A model generated the notes under the pieces. It saw only the letters and a program-made list of their open reading frames with translations, did no database searches and had not been told where the DNA came from. 64,000 bases of DNA from Saccharomonospora cyanea NA-134 (GTDB taxonomy: Bacteria > Actinomycetota > Actinomycetes > Mycobacteriales > Pseudonocardiaceae): contig NZ_CM001440.1 in NCBI RefSeq assembly GCF_000244975.1, forward strand, positions 3,394,325-3,458,324, read 5' to 3'. The translations under genes and the position numbers were made by a program. Below are positions 46,213 to 55,736 of this stretch, one piece after another (the first letter of the stretch is position 1; each line of letters starts with the position of its first letter).

Positions 46213-49200
46213 TCACCCTCCAGTCTTTCGTCTGCGTTGTCGGTCTCACCTGCGGTGTGATGCCGACCTCTGCGGACTCCTTGTTGAAAGCTCGCCAGCC
46301 TCCCTCGCACGTCGGCAGGATCCCTCGGCAGCCTGCGACGCGGTTCAGCCTGTCCCTCGGGGGCCGCGCTGCCGGGAAGTAGCCTCTCCCCACGCCGTCG
46401 TCGAGGCAAACCGGCCGGTGTGTAGCTCGTCGGCTCCGCACGGGAGACCTCTTCGACCGTTCGCCAGCGTTCGTCGACGGCAAAGGCCCAGCTCGTACCG
46501 CCGTCCTCGGGTGCCCCCGTATCCGAGGACGCGACGCTCGCAGCGCCTTCGACGCCTTCGACGCCACCGGACGAATCGGTGGATGGTCGTGACGCGTCGG
46601 TGAACAGCCCTCCCGCGCTGCCCACGACATCGGTGGTCTCGGTGGCGTCGGGTTCGTCCGGCGCGGCTCCCGGCCGGATGCGCCTCGGCCGCTGCGGCAG
46701 CGCCGAGCCGGTGCCGTGGGCCCCTTCACCGTCGTCCGGCGAGTCACCCCTGCGGTGCCGACGTCCGCGCGTGACGCCCTGCTGGAAACTACTGAGCCTG
46801 CCGAGCACTTCGGCCGGATCACGTGGGCGGCGCGACCGCTCGCCCGTGGGCTCGGCTTCGCCGCCACCGTCCGGAGCGGCGCTGCCGGGCAGCAGTCGTT
46901 CCCCGCGTCGCCGCCGGGGCAGACCGGCGTCGGTGTACTCGGAGGGAGACTGCCGCTGCGAGACCTCCTGCACGGCCTTGAAGGTCTGGTCGGCGGCGAA
47001 CTTCCAGTCCCGGCTCTCCTCGGGCGGGACACTGCCCGCCGCGTCGGTGACCTTGCGGAACCACGCGGACACCATCTCGTCGAAGATCGGCGTCGTCTCG
47101 GCGTTCTCCACGGCCGCCTTCCGCGCCCTGCGTTGCTCCTCCGTGGGGGTGCCCGCGCTGTTCTCCGTGACGGCTGCGCTCCACCAGTCACTCACCGCCG
47201 TGCTGTTGGCCTCGAACAGCTTGCTGCCGGACAGCAGCTCGCCACTCGTACTGCTCACGTCCGTGGCCCGATCCCGGCCGCGCCGGTCAGCGTCGTCCCT
47301 GGTGTGTTCGGCCGCCTGCGCCTCGGAGGGCCAGGCAGGCCCGGCCTCGGCGGATTCGGCTCCGGGACCGTCCGGGTCGGCGGCTTCGTCCGCGGGACGG
47401 CCCCCCTGCCGCGGTGGTGAAGACGGCCTGCCGGACGTGGCGTCGTCCCAGCCCGCGGGAGTGACAGGAGTGAACAGCGCCGTTCCGGTCATCTCCGTGT
47501 CGCTCTGGTCGGGCACGGCCGCACCGTCACCACCCGGAGACGTCACCCGAGTCGCCGCGCTGCCCCCCGGCTTCCTCCGGGGCAGCGGGCCTCCCGAGGT
47601 GTTCAGCATCCCCGCCGGAGCCGGGTTCCCCTGTGCCGTGTCCGCAAGGCTGTCGCCGGCCTCACGCGGTGCCGGTTCGGTGTTCTCCCTGACCGGTGGC
47701 TCCGGCGCCGGGTACGGAGCCTGCTCGTCGGTCACCAACTCGGCCGGAACGGCAACGGTGGCCCTGACTCCGGCGATGTCCTTGCCGCCGTGCAGCTCCA
47801 CACCGAAACCGTGCCGGCTCGCGAGCCTGCCCACCACGAACAGCCCCATGCGACGCGAGGTGGTGAGACCGATCGAGCTCGCCTCGGACAGCCGTTCGTT
47901 GGCCTCGGCGATCTCGCGCTCGTTCATGCCGATGCCCTTGTCGAGGATGTCGATGGACAACGACGCGTCGTCGAGCTGACGCATGGCCACGGTCACCTGG
48001 GTCTCGGGTGCGGAGAACGCGGTGGCGTTGTCGAGCAGCTCCGCGACGAGCCGGATCAGATCGCCCGCCGCGTAGCCGACCACGCTCACCGACGGCGGCG
48101 TGCGCACCACCACGCGCTGGTACTGCTCGATCTCGGACACCGCGGCCCGCAGCACGTCGGTGGCGCTCACCGGCTGCCCCGACCGGCGCGCGGGCTCGGC
48201 ACCGGAGAGCACCATGAGGTTCTCGTTGTTGCGGCGCATCCGCGTGGCGAGATGGTCGAGCTGGAACAGCGTGGCGAGCTGGTCGGCGTCCTCCTCGTCG
48301 CGCTCCAGCCGCTCGATGAGCTGGAGCTGACGCTGCACGAGACTCTGGCTGCGGCGCGAGAGGTTCACGAACACGGACGCGTACCCGGCACGCATGCCCG
48401 CCTGCTCGGCGGCCAGCCGCAGCGCCTCGCTGTGCACGGCGTCGAACGCCCTGGCCACCTCACCGATCTCGTCACGGGTACTGACCGGGACGGGGTTGAT
48501 CTCCGTGTCGTCGGTGTGCCCCTCCTGGATCGCCTGCACGGCCTCGGGCAGTTCGTGCTGGGCGACTTCGAGGGCCGTGGTCCTCAGCACCTTGAGCGAA
48601 CGCAGCAGCTGCCGCGCGATGAGGAACACGACCAACGCGGCGAGCACGAACGCGACGAACAACGCCACGGCCAGCATCCCGACGCCGGTGCCCGCGTCGT
48701 CGGCCAGAGCCCCGGTGCCCCCTGTCAGCTCGTCGCCCAGCCGGTCGGCGAGTTCTCCCATCGCGGTGAACACGGCCGCCCCGGTCTCGGCCCACTCGTC
48801 GGCGCCCGTGGAGGACAGCATCTCGCTGCCCGCGTCCTGACTCGACAGCACGGCGTTGACGACCCGGCGGTACTCGTCGAACGCCGCGCCCCGCACCGTC
48901 TCGTCGAAGAGTGCCCGCTGCGCTTCCGTGGCGGCGGCGGAGAACTCGGTGAGCCGGTCGGACCGCCGCACGTCGGCGGTGCGGACGGCGTTGAACTCGC
49001 TGGGCGCCAGGCCGAAGGCGATGCCGTGGGCGACCAGCGCCTGATGGACCGACACCTCCTCACGGGCCACGAGAAGGTTGTGCACCGCGTCGGCGGTGGC
49101 GGCGAGGCCCTCGGCCCTGATCCCGCCGGCCACCGCCGTGTCGACCTCCAGCAACGCCGCCGTGACGGCCCGGTACTCGTCGACGGCCTCGACAGCGCCC

Positions 49201-49685
49201 AGTTGCCCTCCGGAGGCGCGTTCGCGGATCTCGGTCAGCGCGCCGAGCTGCTTGTCGAGCCCGGACCGCACGGCCGACAGTCGTTCGCCGACCGCGGCCA
49301 CGGCCTCGGTGAGCGGAGCCCGCGCACGGTCGACCTCGTCACGCACCCGGCGCAGTTCCTCGGAGTCGAGGCCGCTGCCCTCGGTCAGCGCGGCCGCGGT
49401 GAGAGTGCGTTCGCGCTGCACCGCGTCGAGCAGGGCTCGGGTGGAGGCGCCGACGTCGGCGAGCTGCCGTTGGGAGTCGTACTGGTCGGCCCTCCCGATC
49501 TGGTTCCCGAGGGTGATCGCGCCCAGTACCACCGCGATGACGATCGGGATGAGCGTGACCGCCCCGAGCTTGAGTGGGAGGTTCCAGTCACGCCAACGCA
49601 GGGCCGCACGCCAGCGGGAACGGGGGCGGTCCTCCTCGCCGAGGAGTTCGCCCACCGGCACCTGGCCATCTGACGCAACCTTCAC
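46209..49685 (-). CDS. cvnA: Conservon sensor histidine kinase CvnA with NIT sensor domain
   Basis: 1158 residues. TM helix 1 (about 37-60), an extracellular nitrate/nitrite-sensing (NIT)-type helical domain (about 65-330, with [11 protein letters not shown]), TM 2 (335-358), HAMP, a dimerisation region ([17 protein letters not shown]), and HATPase_c with N-box ELLDNA (549-554), G1 DKGIGM (582-587) and [13 protein letters not shown]. The 500-residue tail is Pro/Gly-rich and ends in two copies of a module containing [22 protein letters not shown] 49685 follows GGAGGAGGAG by eight bases. First gene of cvnABCD. Confidence 0.92.
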   Translation of the reverse strand: MKVASDGQVPVGELLGEEDRPRSRWRAALRWRDWNLPLKLGAVTLIPIVIAVVLGAITLGNQIGRADQYDSQRQLADVGASTRALLDAVQRERTLTAAALTEGSGLDSEELRRVRDEVDRARAPLTEAVAAVGERLSAVRSGLDKQLGALTEIRERASGGQLGAVEAVDEYRAVTAALLEVDTAVAGGIRAEGLAATADAVHNLLVAREEVSVHQALVAHGIAFGLAPSEFNAVRTADVRRSDRLTEFSAAATEAQRALFDETVRGAAFDEYRRVVNAVLSSQDAGSEMLSSTGADEWAETGAAVFTAMGELADRLGDELTGGTGALADDAGTGVGMLAVALFVAFVLAALVVFLIARQLLRSLKVLRTTALEVAQHELPEAVQAIQEGHTDDTEINPVPVSTRDEIGEVARAFDAVHSEALRLAAEQAGMRAGYASVFVNLSRRSQSLVQRQLQLIERLERDEEDADQLATLFQLDHLATRMRRNNENLMVLSGAEPARRSGQPVSATDVLRAAVSEIEQYQRVVVRTPPSVSVVGYAAGDLIRLVAELLDNATAFSAPETQVTVAMRQLDDASLSIDILDKGIGMNEREIAEANERLSEASSIGLTTSRRMGLFVVGRLASRHGFGVELHGGKDIAGVRATVAVPAELVTDEQAPYPAPEPPVRENTEPAPREAGDSLADTAQGNPAPAGMLNTSGGPLPRRKPGGSAATRVTSPGGDGAAVPDQSDTEMTGTALFTPVTPAGWDDATSGRPSSPPRQGGRPADEAADPDGPGAESAEAGPAWPSEAQAAEHTRDDADRRGRDRATDVSSTSGELLSGSKLFEANSTAVSDWWSAAVTENSAGTPTEEQRRARKAAVENAETTPIFDEMVSAWFRKVTDAAGSVPPEESRDWKFAADQTFKAVQEVSQRQSPSEYTDAGLPRRRRGERLLPGSAAPDGGGEAEPTGERSRRPRDPAEVLGRLSSFQQGVTRGRRHRRGDSPDDGEGAHGTGSALPQRPRRIRPGAAPDEPDATETTDVVGSAGGLFTDASRPSTDSSGGVEGVEGAASVASSDTGAPEDGGTSWAFAVDERWRTVEEVSRAEPTSYTPAGLPRRRRGERLLPGSAAPEGQAEPRRRLPRDPADVRGRLASFQQGVRRGRHHTAGETDNADERLEGE
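46257..47009 (-). repeat. Two copies of a C-terminal module within cvnA
   Basis: Module 1 (about 47009-46752) and module 2 (about 46493-46257) encode W-x-F/A-A-x-D ... EVS ... Y-T[16 protein letters not shown] and then GRLxSFQQGV-x-RGR-x-H. The block [19 protein letters not shown] is identical in both. An internal gene duplication; the roughly 170 codons between the copies are less conserved. Confidence 0.85.
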
Positions 49686-50274
49686 GAAGGTGACTCCTCC
49701 TCCGGCTCGCCCACTGTCGTCGCGGTGCGCGGCTCGTCCATCTGACGCGCGCGTCCAGCGCTCGTCGTACGGATGGGCGCCGCTGCTTCGTCGATTCGCG
49801 CCTTTTGTCGTCCGCTCGTACCGATTCTCCGGCCACGGCAGCACGTCACGTACGAGCAGACGCACCCTCCGTGACGCCCGTCGGCCGCGCCGGGGCGGGA
49901 GTCGGTCGGGTGGATCGAGCCTAACACCACGTACCGGCCCCTTGATCTTGGTCGCTGACACGCCGTTGACCTGCGGAAACCATCGACGAATCCGATCATG
50001 TGGCGTGGCACCACCACGAGCGGCGGCGAGGCGGTCGCAGTCTGATTACGGGTTTCATCAGTTCGGGCCGGTAAAGTCTCACCCACACAGCCGATGCGCA
50101 GCCCCCATGGTCACCCGTTCAGCTCAGCGCAGCAGGATTCTCAGTGGAACGCGTGGCATCAAGTGTGCACGATCTTGTGTCCCCGGAACGGCACACGAAT
50201 GGACAAAACCCTGTTACGAAACCCGGTCGCCCACGAAGACGGTGGCGAACCGGCCGCCCCTACCCTCGGAGGGC
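49686..50274. other. 589-base divergent intergenic region between cvnA and the polyamine operon
   Basis: No gene is supported. It should hold the cvnA promoter on the minus strand (candidate -10 TAGGCT at 49923-49918) and promoters for the decarboxylase. On the plus strand TAAAGT (50072-50077) lies in CCGGTAAAGTCTCACCCA, almost the same as the ppgK upstream motif, and a leaderless -10 lies at 50261. Open frames here lack coding signals. Confidence 0.45.
50261..50266 (+). promoter_or_regulatory. Leaderless-type -10 of the polyamine operon
   Basis: TACCCT followed by eight bases and GTG 50275. GGAGG within the gap is too close to the GTG to act as a good ribosome-binding site, so leaderless expression is the simpler reading. 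Confidence 0.5.
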
Positions 50275-51444
50275 GTGAACGACACGGTCACCCGCATCCG
50301 CGCCTTCCTCGACACGTACCGACCCCCGACCCCGTGCCTCGTGGTGGACGTCGACACCGTGGTCGACCGCTACCGACGGCTCGCGACGGCGTTCCCGGGC
50401 TCCCGCGTGCAGTACGCGGTGAAGGCGAACCCCCACCCCGCCGTGCTCCGGGCGCTCGTGGCCGCGGGAGCCGCGTTCGACGTGGCCAGTCCGGGTGAGA
50501 TCGACCTGTGTCTGGCAGCCGGGGCCGATCCGGCGTCACTGTCCTACGGCAACACTGTCAAGAAGCCCTCCGCCATCGCCCACGCCCACGCGGCGGGTGT
50601 CCGGGAGTACACCTTCGACGCCGAGAGCGACGTGGACAACCTCGCCCGGTACGCACCGGGATCCCAGGTGTCGGCGCGAGTGCTCGTCCAGGGCGGCCCC
50701 GACTCGGTCACCCCGTTCGGTCACAAGTTCGGCTGCCACGTCGACGAGGCCGTCCGGCTGCTGCTGCGCGCGGCGGGGAAAGGGCTCGACCCCGTCGGGG
50801 TCGGCTTCCACGTGGGGTCGCAACAGCTCGATCCCTCCGCCTGGGACGTGGCGGTCGCGTCCGCGGCGAAGGTGTTCGCGGCCACCGCCGAACACGGCGT
50901 GAACCTGCGGCGGCTCAACGTCGGCGGCGGATTCGGCATCTCCTACTCCGACCCCGCACCCGCCACGAGTGTGTACGCCGACGCCGTCACCGCCGCCGTG
51001 CGAGCCCACTTCGCGCAGCCACCCGAGCTGGTGTGCGAGCCGGGACGCGCCGTCGTCGCCGAAGCGGGCCTCGTCCGCAGCGAGGTGGTCGTCGTGTCTC
51101 GCAAGCTCCCCACGGACCCGCACCGCTGGGTGTATCTCGACGTCGGCCGCTACAACGGCCTGGCCGAGACCGAGAACGAGGCGATCGCCTACCGACTCGA
51201 CGTCGTGGGACCGCACTCGCAGGAGGACGGCCCTGTGATCATCGCCGGGCCGACGTGCGATGGTGACGACGTGCTCTACCAGAGGACGCCGTACCGGCTG
51301 CCCCTGTCGTTACGGCCGGGCGACGTGATCGACATCCTCGCGGCCGGCGCGTACACGGCGAGCTATTCGTCGGTGGCGTTCAACGGAATCGAGCCCCTGC
51401 GTACGTACTGCATTTCCGAAGGGAGGCTGATCAGTGGCGAGTGA
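50275..51444 (+). CDS. PLP-dependent ornithine/lysine-type decarboxylase
   Basis: 389 residues, alanine-racemase fold (type III) decarboxylase. Lys50 in YAVKANP forms the Schiff base; HVGSQQ, NVGGGFG and CEPGR bind the cofactor; GPTCDGDD carries the active-site Cys and matches ornithine rather than diaminopimelate decarboxylases. It would make putrescine (or cadaverine) for the following speD-speE genes. GTG 50275 fits a leaderless start; the frame is open far upstream without homology. The end overlaps speD by 11 bases. Confidence 0.9.
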   Translation: MNDTVTRIRAFLDTYRPPTPCLVVDVDTVVDRYRRLATAFPGSRVQYAVKANPHPAVLRALVAAGAAFDVASPGEIDLCLAAGADPASLSYGNTVKKPSAIAHAHAAGVREYTFDAESDVDNLARYAPGSQVSARVLVQGGPDSVTPFGHKFGCHVDEAVRLLLRAAGKGLDPVGVGFHVGSQQLDPSAWDVAVASAAKVFAATAEHGVNLRRLNVGGGFGISYSDPAPATSVYADAVTAAVRAHFAQPPELVCEPGRAVVAEAGLVRSEVVVVSRKLPTDPHRWVYLDVGRYNGLAETENEAIAYRLDVVGPHSQEDGPVIIAGPTCDGDDVLYQRTPYRLPLSLRPGDVIDILAAGAYTASYSSVAFNGIEPLRTYCISEGRLISGE

Positions 51445-51823
51445 GCTCGTGCCGGTTGGCGTGTTCTCCGGCAAACACGTCCTCGCCGAGCTGGACGGGA
51501 TCGACTCACGGTTGCTCGACGACGAGGAGTTCCTGCGTACCACCTTGGCGAGCACGCTGACCGACGCCGGCGCGACGGTGTGCGACGTCATCGCCCACCG
51601 TTTCGAACCCCAGGGCGTGACCGTGCTGGCGATGCTGGCGGAGTCGCACGCGTCCGTCCACACGTATCCGGAGATCGGGTCCATGTTCGTCGACGTCTTC
51701 ACCTGCGGCGAACGCGCTGACCCGGAACTCGCCGTGCGCCTGCTGGCGGCTGCGCTCGGCACCGAACCCGAGTCCATGTCCACGATCAGCCGGGGCCGGC
51801 GGCCCGCGGAGGTGGGAAAGTAG
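51434..51823 (+). CDS. speD: S-adenosylmethionine decarboxylase proenzyme
   Basis: 129 residues, the short prokaryotic class. The self-cleavage motif AESHASVHTYPE places Ser71 as the pyruvoyl precursor, with His76 and a downstream Cys (FTCGE) assisting. It supplies decarboxylated SAM, the aminopropyl donor for spermidine synthesis. GTG 51434 lies within the end of the decarboxylase gene, with AAGGGAGG upstream. Confidence 0.94.
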   Translation: MASELVPVGVFSGKHVLAELDGIDSRLLDDEEFLRTTLASTLTDAGATVCDVIAHRFEPQGVTVLAMLAESHASVHTYPEIGSMFVDVFTCGERADPELAVRLLAAALGTEPESMSTISRGRRPAEVGK

Positions 51824-52702
51824 ATGAGCACGCGAATCGTCGAGCCGGTGGGTGAGGGGCTCACCCGTGTCTGGGACGTCCCCGAGGTGATCCTCGACAC
51901 CCACACCGACTACCAGCACGTGGTGATCGGCCGTACGGCCCAGGGCGTGTCACTGTTCTGCGACGACGAGCGCCAGAGCACCGAGGCCAGCCAGCTCGTC
52001 TACCACGAGGCGCTGATGGTGCCGCCGATGCTGCTCGCCGACTCGGTGAGCCGGGTACTGATCATCGGCTCCAGCGAGGGGGTCGCGAGCCAGCTCGCCG
52101 TCGCGTACGGCGCGGAGGAGGTCGACCACGTCGACATCGACGCCGAGACCGTTCGGGCGTGTGCCCGGCACCTGCCCTACGGCTACACGCCCGAGGAGCT
52201 GGCCGAGGCCGAGCGCGGCGACGGCCCCGTGCGCGTCCACTACCGCGACGGTTGGGACTTCCTGTCCACCGCGACGACCGGCTACGACGTCGTGGTGATC
52301 GACCTGCCCGACGAGAACACCGACCCGGACGCGCAGCACAACCGGCTCTACGGCAAGGACTTCCTGCGCCGCTGCGCGGACGTGCTGGCCCCGGGTGGTG
52401 TGGTCTGCTGCCAGGCGGGGTGCCCCACGTTGTGGCGCAACGAGACTCTGCTCAGCGCGTGGGAACGGTTCACCGAAATGTTCGGCACGGTCGTCTACTT
52501 CGGCTCCGACGAGCACGAGTGGGCGTTTTTGTCAGGACGTCCGGACACCCGAAGCGCCCCGGTCGAGTCGATGACCGAGGCGCTCGCGAAGTCGGCCTAC
52601 CGGCCGGAGTCCATCGACGCCGACACGCTGCGGGGCTGCACCGTACCGCCGCGTTCGGTACGGCTCAGAGAACAGGCTCTCAGAGCTTCCGGCCCTCGGT
52701 GA
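51824..52702 (+). CDS. speE: Spermidine synthase (polyamine aminopropyltransferase)
   Basis: 292 residues. A methyltransferase-like fold with IIGSSEGVASQLAV as motif I, HVDIDAETVRAC for the aminopropyl-donor binding acid, and VVIDLPDENTDPDAQ with the catalytic Asp of the gatekeeping loop. Transfers an aminopropyl group from decarboxylated SAM to putrescine. ATG 51824 follows the speD stop directly. With the decarboxylase and speD it completes a three-gene spermidine pathway. The 3' end overlaps the convergent DUF3817 gene by 23 bases. Confidence 0.93.
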   Translation: MSTRIVEPVGEGLTRVWDVPEVILDTHTDYQHVVIGRTAQGVSLFCDDERQSTEASQLVYHEALMVPPMLLADSVSRVLIIGSSEGVASQLAVAYGAEEVDHVDIDAETVRACARHLPYGYTPEELAEAERGDGPVRVHYRDGWDFLSTATTGYDVVVIDLPDENTDPDAQHNRLYGKDFLRRCADVLAPGGVVCCQAGCPTLWRNETLLSAWERFTEMFGTVVYFGSDEHEWAFLSGRPDTRSAPVESMTEALAKSAYRPESIDADTLRGCTVPPRSVRLREQALRASGPR

Positions 52703-53024
52703 CCCTGCGGGTCACGGCCCGCTCGGCGACGAAGGAGAAGAAGGGCACGCATCCGGCGAGCAGCACGCCGATCGTGCCCTTCACCGACCAGCGGGCCTTC
52801 AACGCCAGGTCCACCGACACCACGAGGTACACCATGTAGATCACGCCGTGGATGGGCGAGTACACGGCCGAGGGCGTCGGGTTGTCGAGTCCGTAACGGA
52901 TCACCATGACCACGACCAACCCGAGCAGACCGAGGCCCGTGACGAAGGCCGCGACCCGGAATCGCTGCAACGGCTTACGCAGGTCGGCCTTCGCGCTCGT
53001 CTCGTCCCGCGCGGTCGTCACCAT
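52680..53024 (-). CDS. DUF3817 membrane protein
   Basis: 114 residues from ATG 53024 (AGGAGAGGAAC upstream). Three transmembrane helices with the conserved SPIHGVIYMVYLVVSVDL of DUF3817, a family of small actinobacterial membrane proteins of unknown function. Its start lies one base after the stop of the upstream membrane-protein gene, so the two are coupled. Confidence 0.9.
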   Translation of the reverse strand: MVTTARDETSAKADLRKPLQRFRVAAFVTGLGLLGLVVVMVIRYGLDNPTPSAVYSPIHGVIYMVYLVVSVDLALKARWSVKGTIGVLLAGCVPFFSFVAERAVTRRVTEGRKL

Positions 53025-53025
53025 G

Positions 53026-53460
53026 TCAGTTCCTCTCCTGCTCACTGGCATTCAGTTGCGCCAGATAGGCGTTGTACTCCGCCAGTGCCGCGTCCTCGTC
53101 GTCCATCGGACCGCCCTGCGACGTCGGGGGTTTCGAAGGCGTGGGGGCGGCGGCTCGGCGGGAAGTCGGCGCCGACGCGGTCCGCGTCCGCTCCCGCGAG
53201 ATGGCGGGGGTCTCGGTCGTGTCCTCGCCGCCGTTCGCCGCGGCCTGCCTGCGCAGCCTGGTCATTCGCCAGACCATGAAGGCGGGGAACAGCCCGAACA
53301 GTGGCCACTGGAGCACATAGCCGAGGTTCTGGAAGCTGCCGCCCGCGGAAGTGAACCGGTCCCACTGCCACCACGCCAAGCCGCAGCAGACGACGAGACT
53401 CAGCAGGCACGCGCAGGCGATGAGCAGCTTGCGCGAGACCGTGGAGCGACGATCGGACAC
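53026..53460 (-). CDS. Small membrane protein with disordered tail
   Basis: 144 residues from GTG 53460. Two transmembrane helices (about 11-30 and 45-65) flank WWQWDRFTSAGGSFQNLGYV, followed by RMTRLRRQ and a Ser/Pro/Thr-rich tail. Homologues beside DUF3817 in actinomycetes are sometimes labelled glucitol-operon regulators, for which the sequence gives no support. Function unknown. Confidence 0.75.
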   Translation of the reverse strand: MSDRRSTVSRKLLIACACLLSLVVCCGLAWWQWDRFTSAGGSFQNLGYVLQWPLFGLFPAFMVWRMTRLRRQAAANGGEDTTETPAISRERTRTASAPTSRRAAAPTPSKPPTSQGGPMDDEDAALAEYNAYLAQLNASEQERN

Positions 53461-53467
53461 GTATTCG

Positions 53468-53473
53468 ACGCTA
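53468..53473 (-). promoter_or_regulatory. Leaderless -10 of the small membrane protein/DUF3817 pair
   Basis: TAGCGT on the minus strand, seven bases before GTG 53460; no ribosome-binding site is seen between. Confidence 0.5.
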
Positions 53474-53538
53474 GCATTCCCGCGGACACGGGCGACGGCT
53501 TGCCCGGTTTCTCCTGCCTTGTCCGTCGGTGTCTCCCG

Positions 53539-54411
53539 TCACCGTTCGTCGGTGCCCCCCGATCCCGCGAACGCCGTTCGAGCGAGGTCGGCATAGTGCT
53601 CGGCAAGCGCGAACACCTTACGCCCGTAGTCCACGGAGTGGTTGTACGACAGCACGCCGTCCCACCAGCCTTCACCGGTGGCCAGATCGCGCCCGTGCGA
53701 GCACAGGTAGAACGCGGCGGACAGTGCGGCGTCGTCGATCTGCTGCGGGTCCGCCCTGCCGTCACCTGACGCGTCCACCCCGATCAGTGACCACGTGGTC
53801 GGGATGAACTGCATGGGCCCCACAGCCCGGTCGTGCTCGGAGTCACCGTCCAGTGTGCCGCCGTCGGTGTCGGCGATCGCCTTCACTCCGGGGGAGCCGT
53901 CGAGCGCGATCCCGATGATCGGCGGCGACGGCCGTCCGTCGTCGCCGAGCACCGCCCCGCCGTGGCGTCCGTGGTCGGACTCCACCCGGCCGATCCCCGC
54001 GAGCGTGGCCCACGACAGCCCGCACTCGGGCGCCTCGTCGCGGATGACCAGTTCGGCGTTGCCGTAGGCTCGCAGGGCGCGGGAAGGAACGCCGACGGCG
54101 GGGGCGAGGTGATCGGCCCACTCCTCGAGGGTCGTGACACCGGCCGTGCCGTCCTCGGCGCCAGGTCCCGTGCCACGCTCGTGAGCCGGGGCCTCGCTGC
54201 CCGGTTCGACGTCCGCGGGCTCGATGCCCAGCGCGGGAATGCCGGTGCTTGTCGGCCCCGCCGACGGCGACATGACCGTGGCCACCGCCCACACCCCGCC
54301 GGCGGCGAGGACAAACACCGCGGTGAGGACGAGCAGACGGGTGAGCACGGTTCGCCGGAGACCGGCGGGCGGCGACAGAGGCGCATCGGGCGTCCCAGGC
54401 AGGTCAGCCAC
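53539..54411 (-). CDS. Lytic murein transglycosylase
   Basis: 290 residues from GTG 54411 (GGGAAGGG seven bases upstream; an in-frame TTG at 54429 is less likely). N-terminal membrane anchor, Pro/Gly linker, then an SLT/Slt35-like domain: catalytic Glu in AGIGRVESDHGRHGG, GPMQFIPTTWSLIG and YNHSVDYGRKVFALAEHY. It cleaves glycan strands of peptidoglycan to anhydromuropeptides outside the membrane. Confidence 0.9.
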   Translation of the reverse strand: MADLPGTPDAPLSPPAGLRRTVLTRLLVLTAVFVLAAGGVWAVATVMSPSAGPTSTGIPALGIEPADVEPGSEAPAHERGTGPGAEDGTAGVTTLEEWADHLAPAVGVPSRALRAYGNAELVIRDEAPECGLSWATLAGIGRVESDHGRHGGAVLGDDGRPSPPIIGIALDGSPGVKAIADTDGGTLDGDSEHDRAVGPMQFIPTTWSLIGVDASGDGRADPQQIDDAALSAAFYLCSHGRDLATGEGWWDGVLSYNHSVDYGRKVFALAEHYADLARTAFAGSGGTDER

Positions 54412-54542
54412 CGACGCGCCCTTCCCCAAGCGGCGTGCGCCATACGCGCGTGGTGGAGATCAGGGGCACGAAACGGCACTGTATCCGGTTGCTGGCGGAC
54501 AGACAACGACGTGCCGGACCAGGTCACGGCACGTCGTGGGAC

Positions 54543-55040
54543 TCAGCCTGCGGCGGCGTCCCGGCGCTGCCGGGCGAGCCGGGCGACACACCACGCCGGC
54601 GCACTGCCTCGACGCAGGTGTTCGAGCACGGTCAGTGGTCCGAGCCTACGGGCCAGGTCGGCCGGCGTCAGTCCGGCGGCGCGGTAGTCGAGAGCACGCT
54701 GGTCGAGCGGGCTGACTCCCGCGTCCCACCAGGCCTGGGCCTCCTCGACGTCGCCCACCATCTGCCACCAGCCCGCCGCGGCGGCCAGCAGGTCGAGAGG
54801 CGCTTCCGGAAGCCGCTGTCGCATGGCCTCCACGAAGCCGGGGTCCGCGAGATCGACGGGAGCCCACCTGGCCGTGCCCATTCCTCTACGCTGACCCGGG
54901 ATTCCGGGCGCGTGCGACTCGCTCCGGGGAATCTCCGCCAGCCAGGCCGACGCGATGCGATGGACCTCCCGGTCCTCCTCGCTCTGCTCCCGTTCCGCCG
55001 CCCACTGCCGAATCACCGCGTCAACTCCGGGATCTCGCAT
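54543..55040 (-). CDS. Hypothetical helical protein
   Basis: 165 residues from ATG 55040, selected because AAGGAGG lies upstream; the open frame extends further without conserved features. The protein is charged and mostly helical, with AGWWQMVGDVEEAQAWWDAGV and a C-terminal ALDYRAAGLTPADLARRLGP segment resembling short tetrahelical motifs. No family recognised. No signal peptide. Confidence 0.6.
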   Translation of the reverse strand: MRDPGVDAVIRQWAAEREQSEEDREVHRIASAWLAEIPRSESHAPGIPGQRRGMGTARWAPVDLADPGFVEAMRQRLPEAPLDLLAAAAGWWQMVGDVEEAQAWWDAGVSPLDQRALDYRAAGLTPADLARRLGPLTVLEHLRRGSAPAWCVARLARQRRDAAAG

Positions 55041-55354
55041 CCCTGCCTCCTTCGCAACGCACTGCCGTGGTTCCTCAAGGACTGGTCGAGCACCGTCCGC
55101 AGATTTCGAAGCGTGATTTTTCGGGTACCGCGGGTCACGCAATGTGAGCACCGTAGGAGAGCCCACCGACAATCCGGAAGAGGTCAGCCGTGGAGGATTT
55201 CGGTGACCTGTGACTTCAGCGCCGTAATCCACCCGTTTGCCGCAGCGAAACGGCCGCAACCGGATTCATGATCACACTCAGTGGCCACATGCTGCGCGCA
55301 GCACAGTATCCGGCACCGGGGTAACCGGGTGCCGGACACCGTGGCGAAATGGGG
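55041..55354. other. 314-base intergenic stretch
   Basis: No gene is visible. It contains the terminator hairpin at 55309-55336 and presumably the promoter of the gene at 54543-55040; no clear -10/-35 pair was identified. Confidence 0.4.
55309..55336 (-). terminator. Hairpin downstream of the small membrane peptide gene
   Basis: TCCGGCACC (55309-55317) pairs with GGTGCCGGA (55328-55336); the loop can form extra pairs. It lies 18 bases after the stop at 55355. Confidence 0.55.
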
Positions 55355-55522
55355 TCAGGTGAACAGACTCTGGAAGAAAGTGATGATGGCTTCGGCGCCG
55401 TCCTGCAACCAGGCCAGCGCCGAACGCACGGCGTCCGCCGACTCGGTGGGCCGCGAGATCAGCAGGAACAGTACGAGCGCGACGACACCAAAGATGAGAA
55501 TCTTCTTCAGTCCCGGCGACAT
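55355..55522 (-). CDS. 55-residue single-pass membrane peptide
   Basis: A complete short gene: ATG 55522, stop 55355-55357. The sequence begins SPGLKKILIFGVVALVLFLL, a basic start and one transmembrane helix, then ISRPTESADAVRSALAWLQDG and a final aromatic AIITFFQSLFT. GGTGGG lies upstream. Small proteins of this form recur in Pseudonocardiaceae and related actinomycetes without known function. It is too short for most gene callers and is likely to be missed. Confidence 0.75.
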   Translation of the reverse strand: MSPGLKKILIFGVVALVLFLLISRPTESADAVRSALAWLQDGAEAIITFFQSLFT

Positions 55523-55736
55523 AATCCCACCCGTTCCGTCTCGTCACGGCTCACCGCGTTCTACGTGAACGCATCCTTCGGCACCGCGCCTCCGGCTTCT
55601 TCATCATGCCTGATCACGTGACCACGCGATGGCCAATCACGCGATGGAGGCATGGCCGGCGCTCTCACCGACCATTCGACTGTAGGAGATCATCGGGACC
55701 GACCCGGAGAGCAACACGCCGACGGCCGGGGAAGAT

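Noticed and set aside
47790-49673. 627-codon plus-strand frame opposite cvnA
   Set aside because: Shadow of the kinase gene in a GC-rich frame; no recognisable domain.
50094-50498. Possible gene upstream of the decarboxylase
   Set aside because: No ribosome-binding site, runs out of frame into the decarboxylase, and encodes Pro/Arg/His-rich sequence.
53026-53460. Glucitol-operon transcriptional regulator annotation
   Set aside because: The protein has two membrane helices and a disordered tail with no DNA-binding domain.
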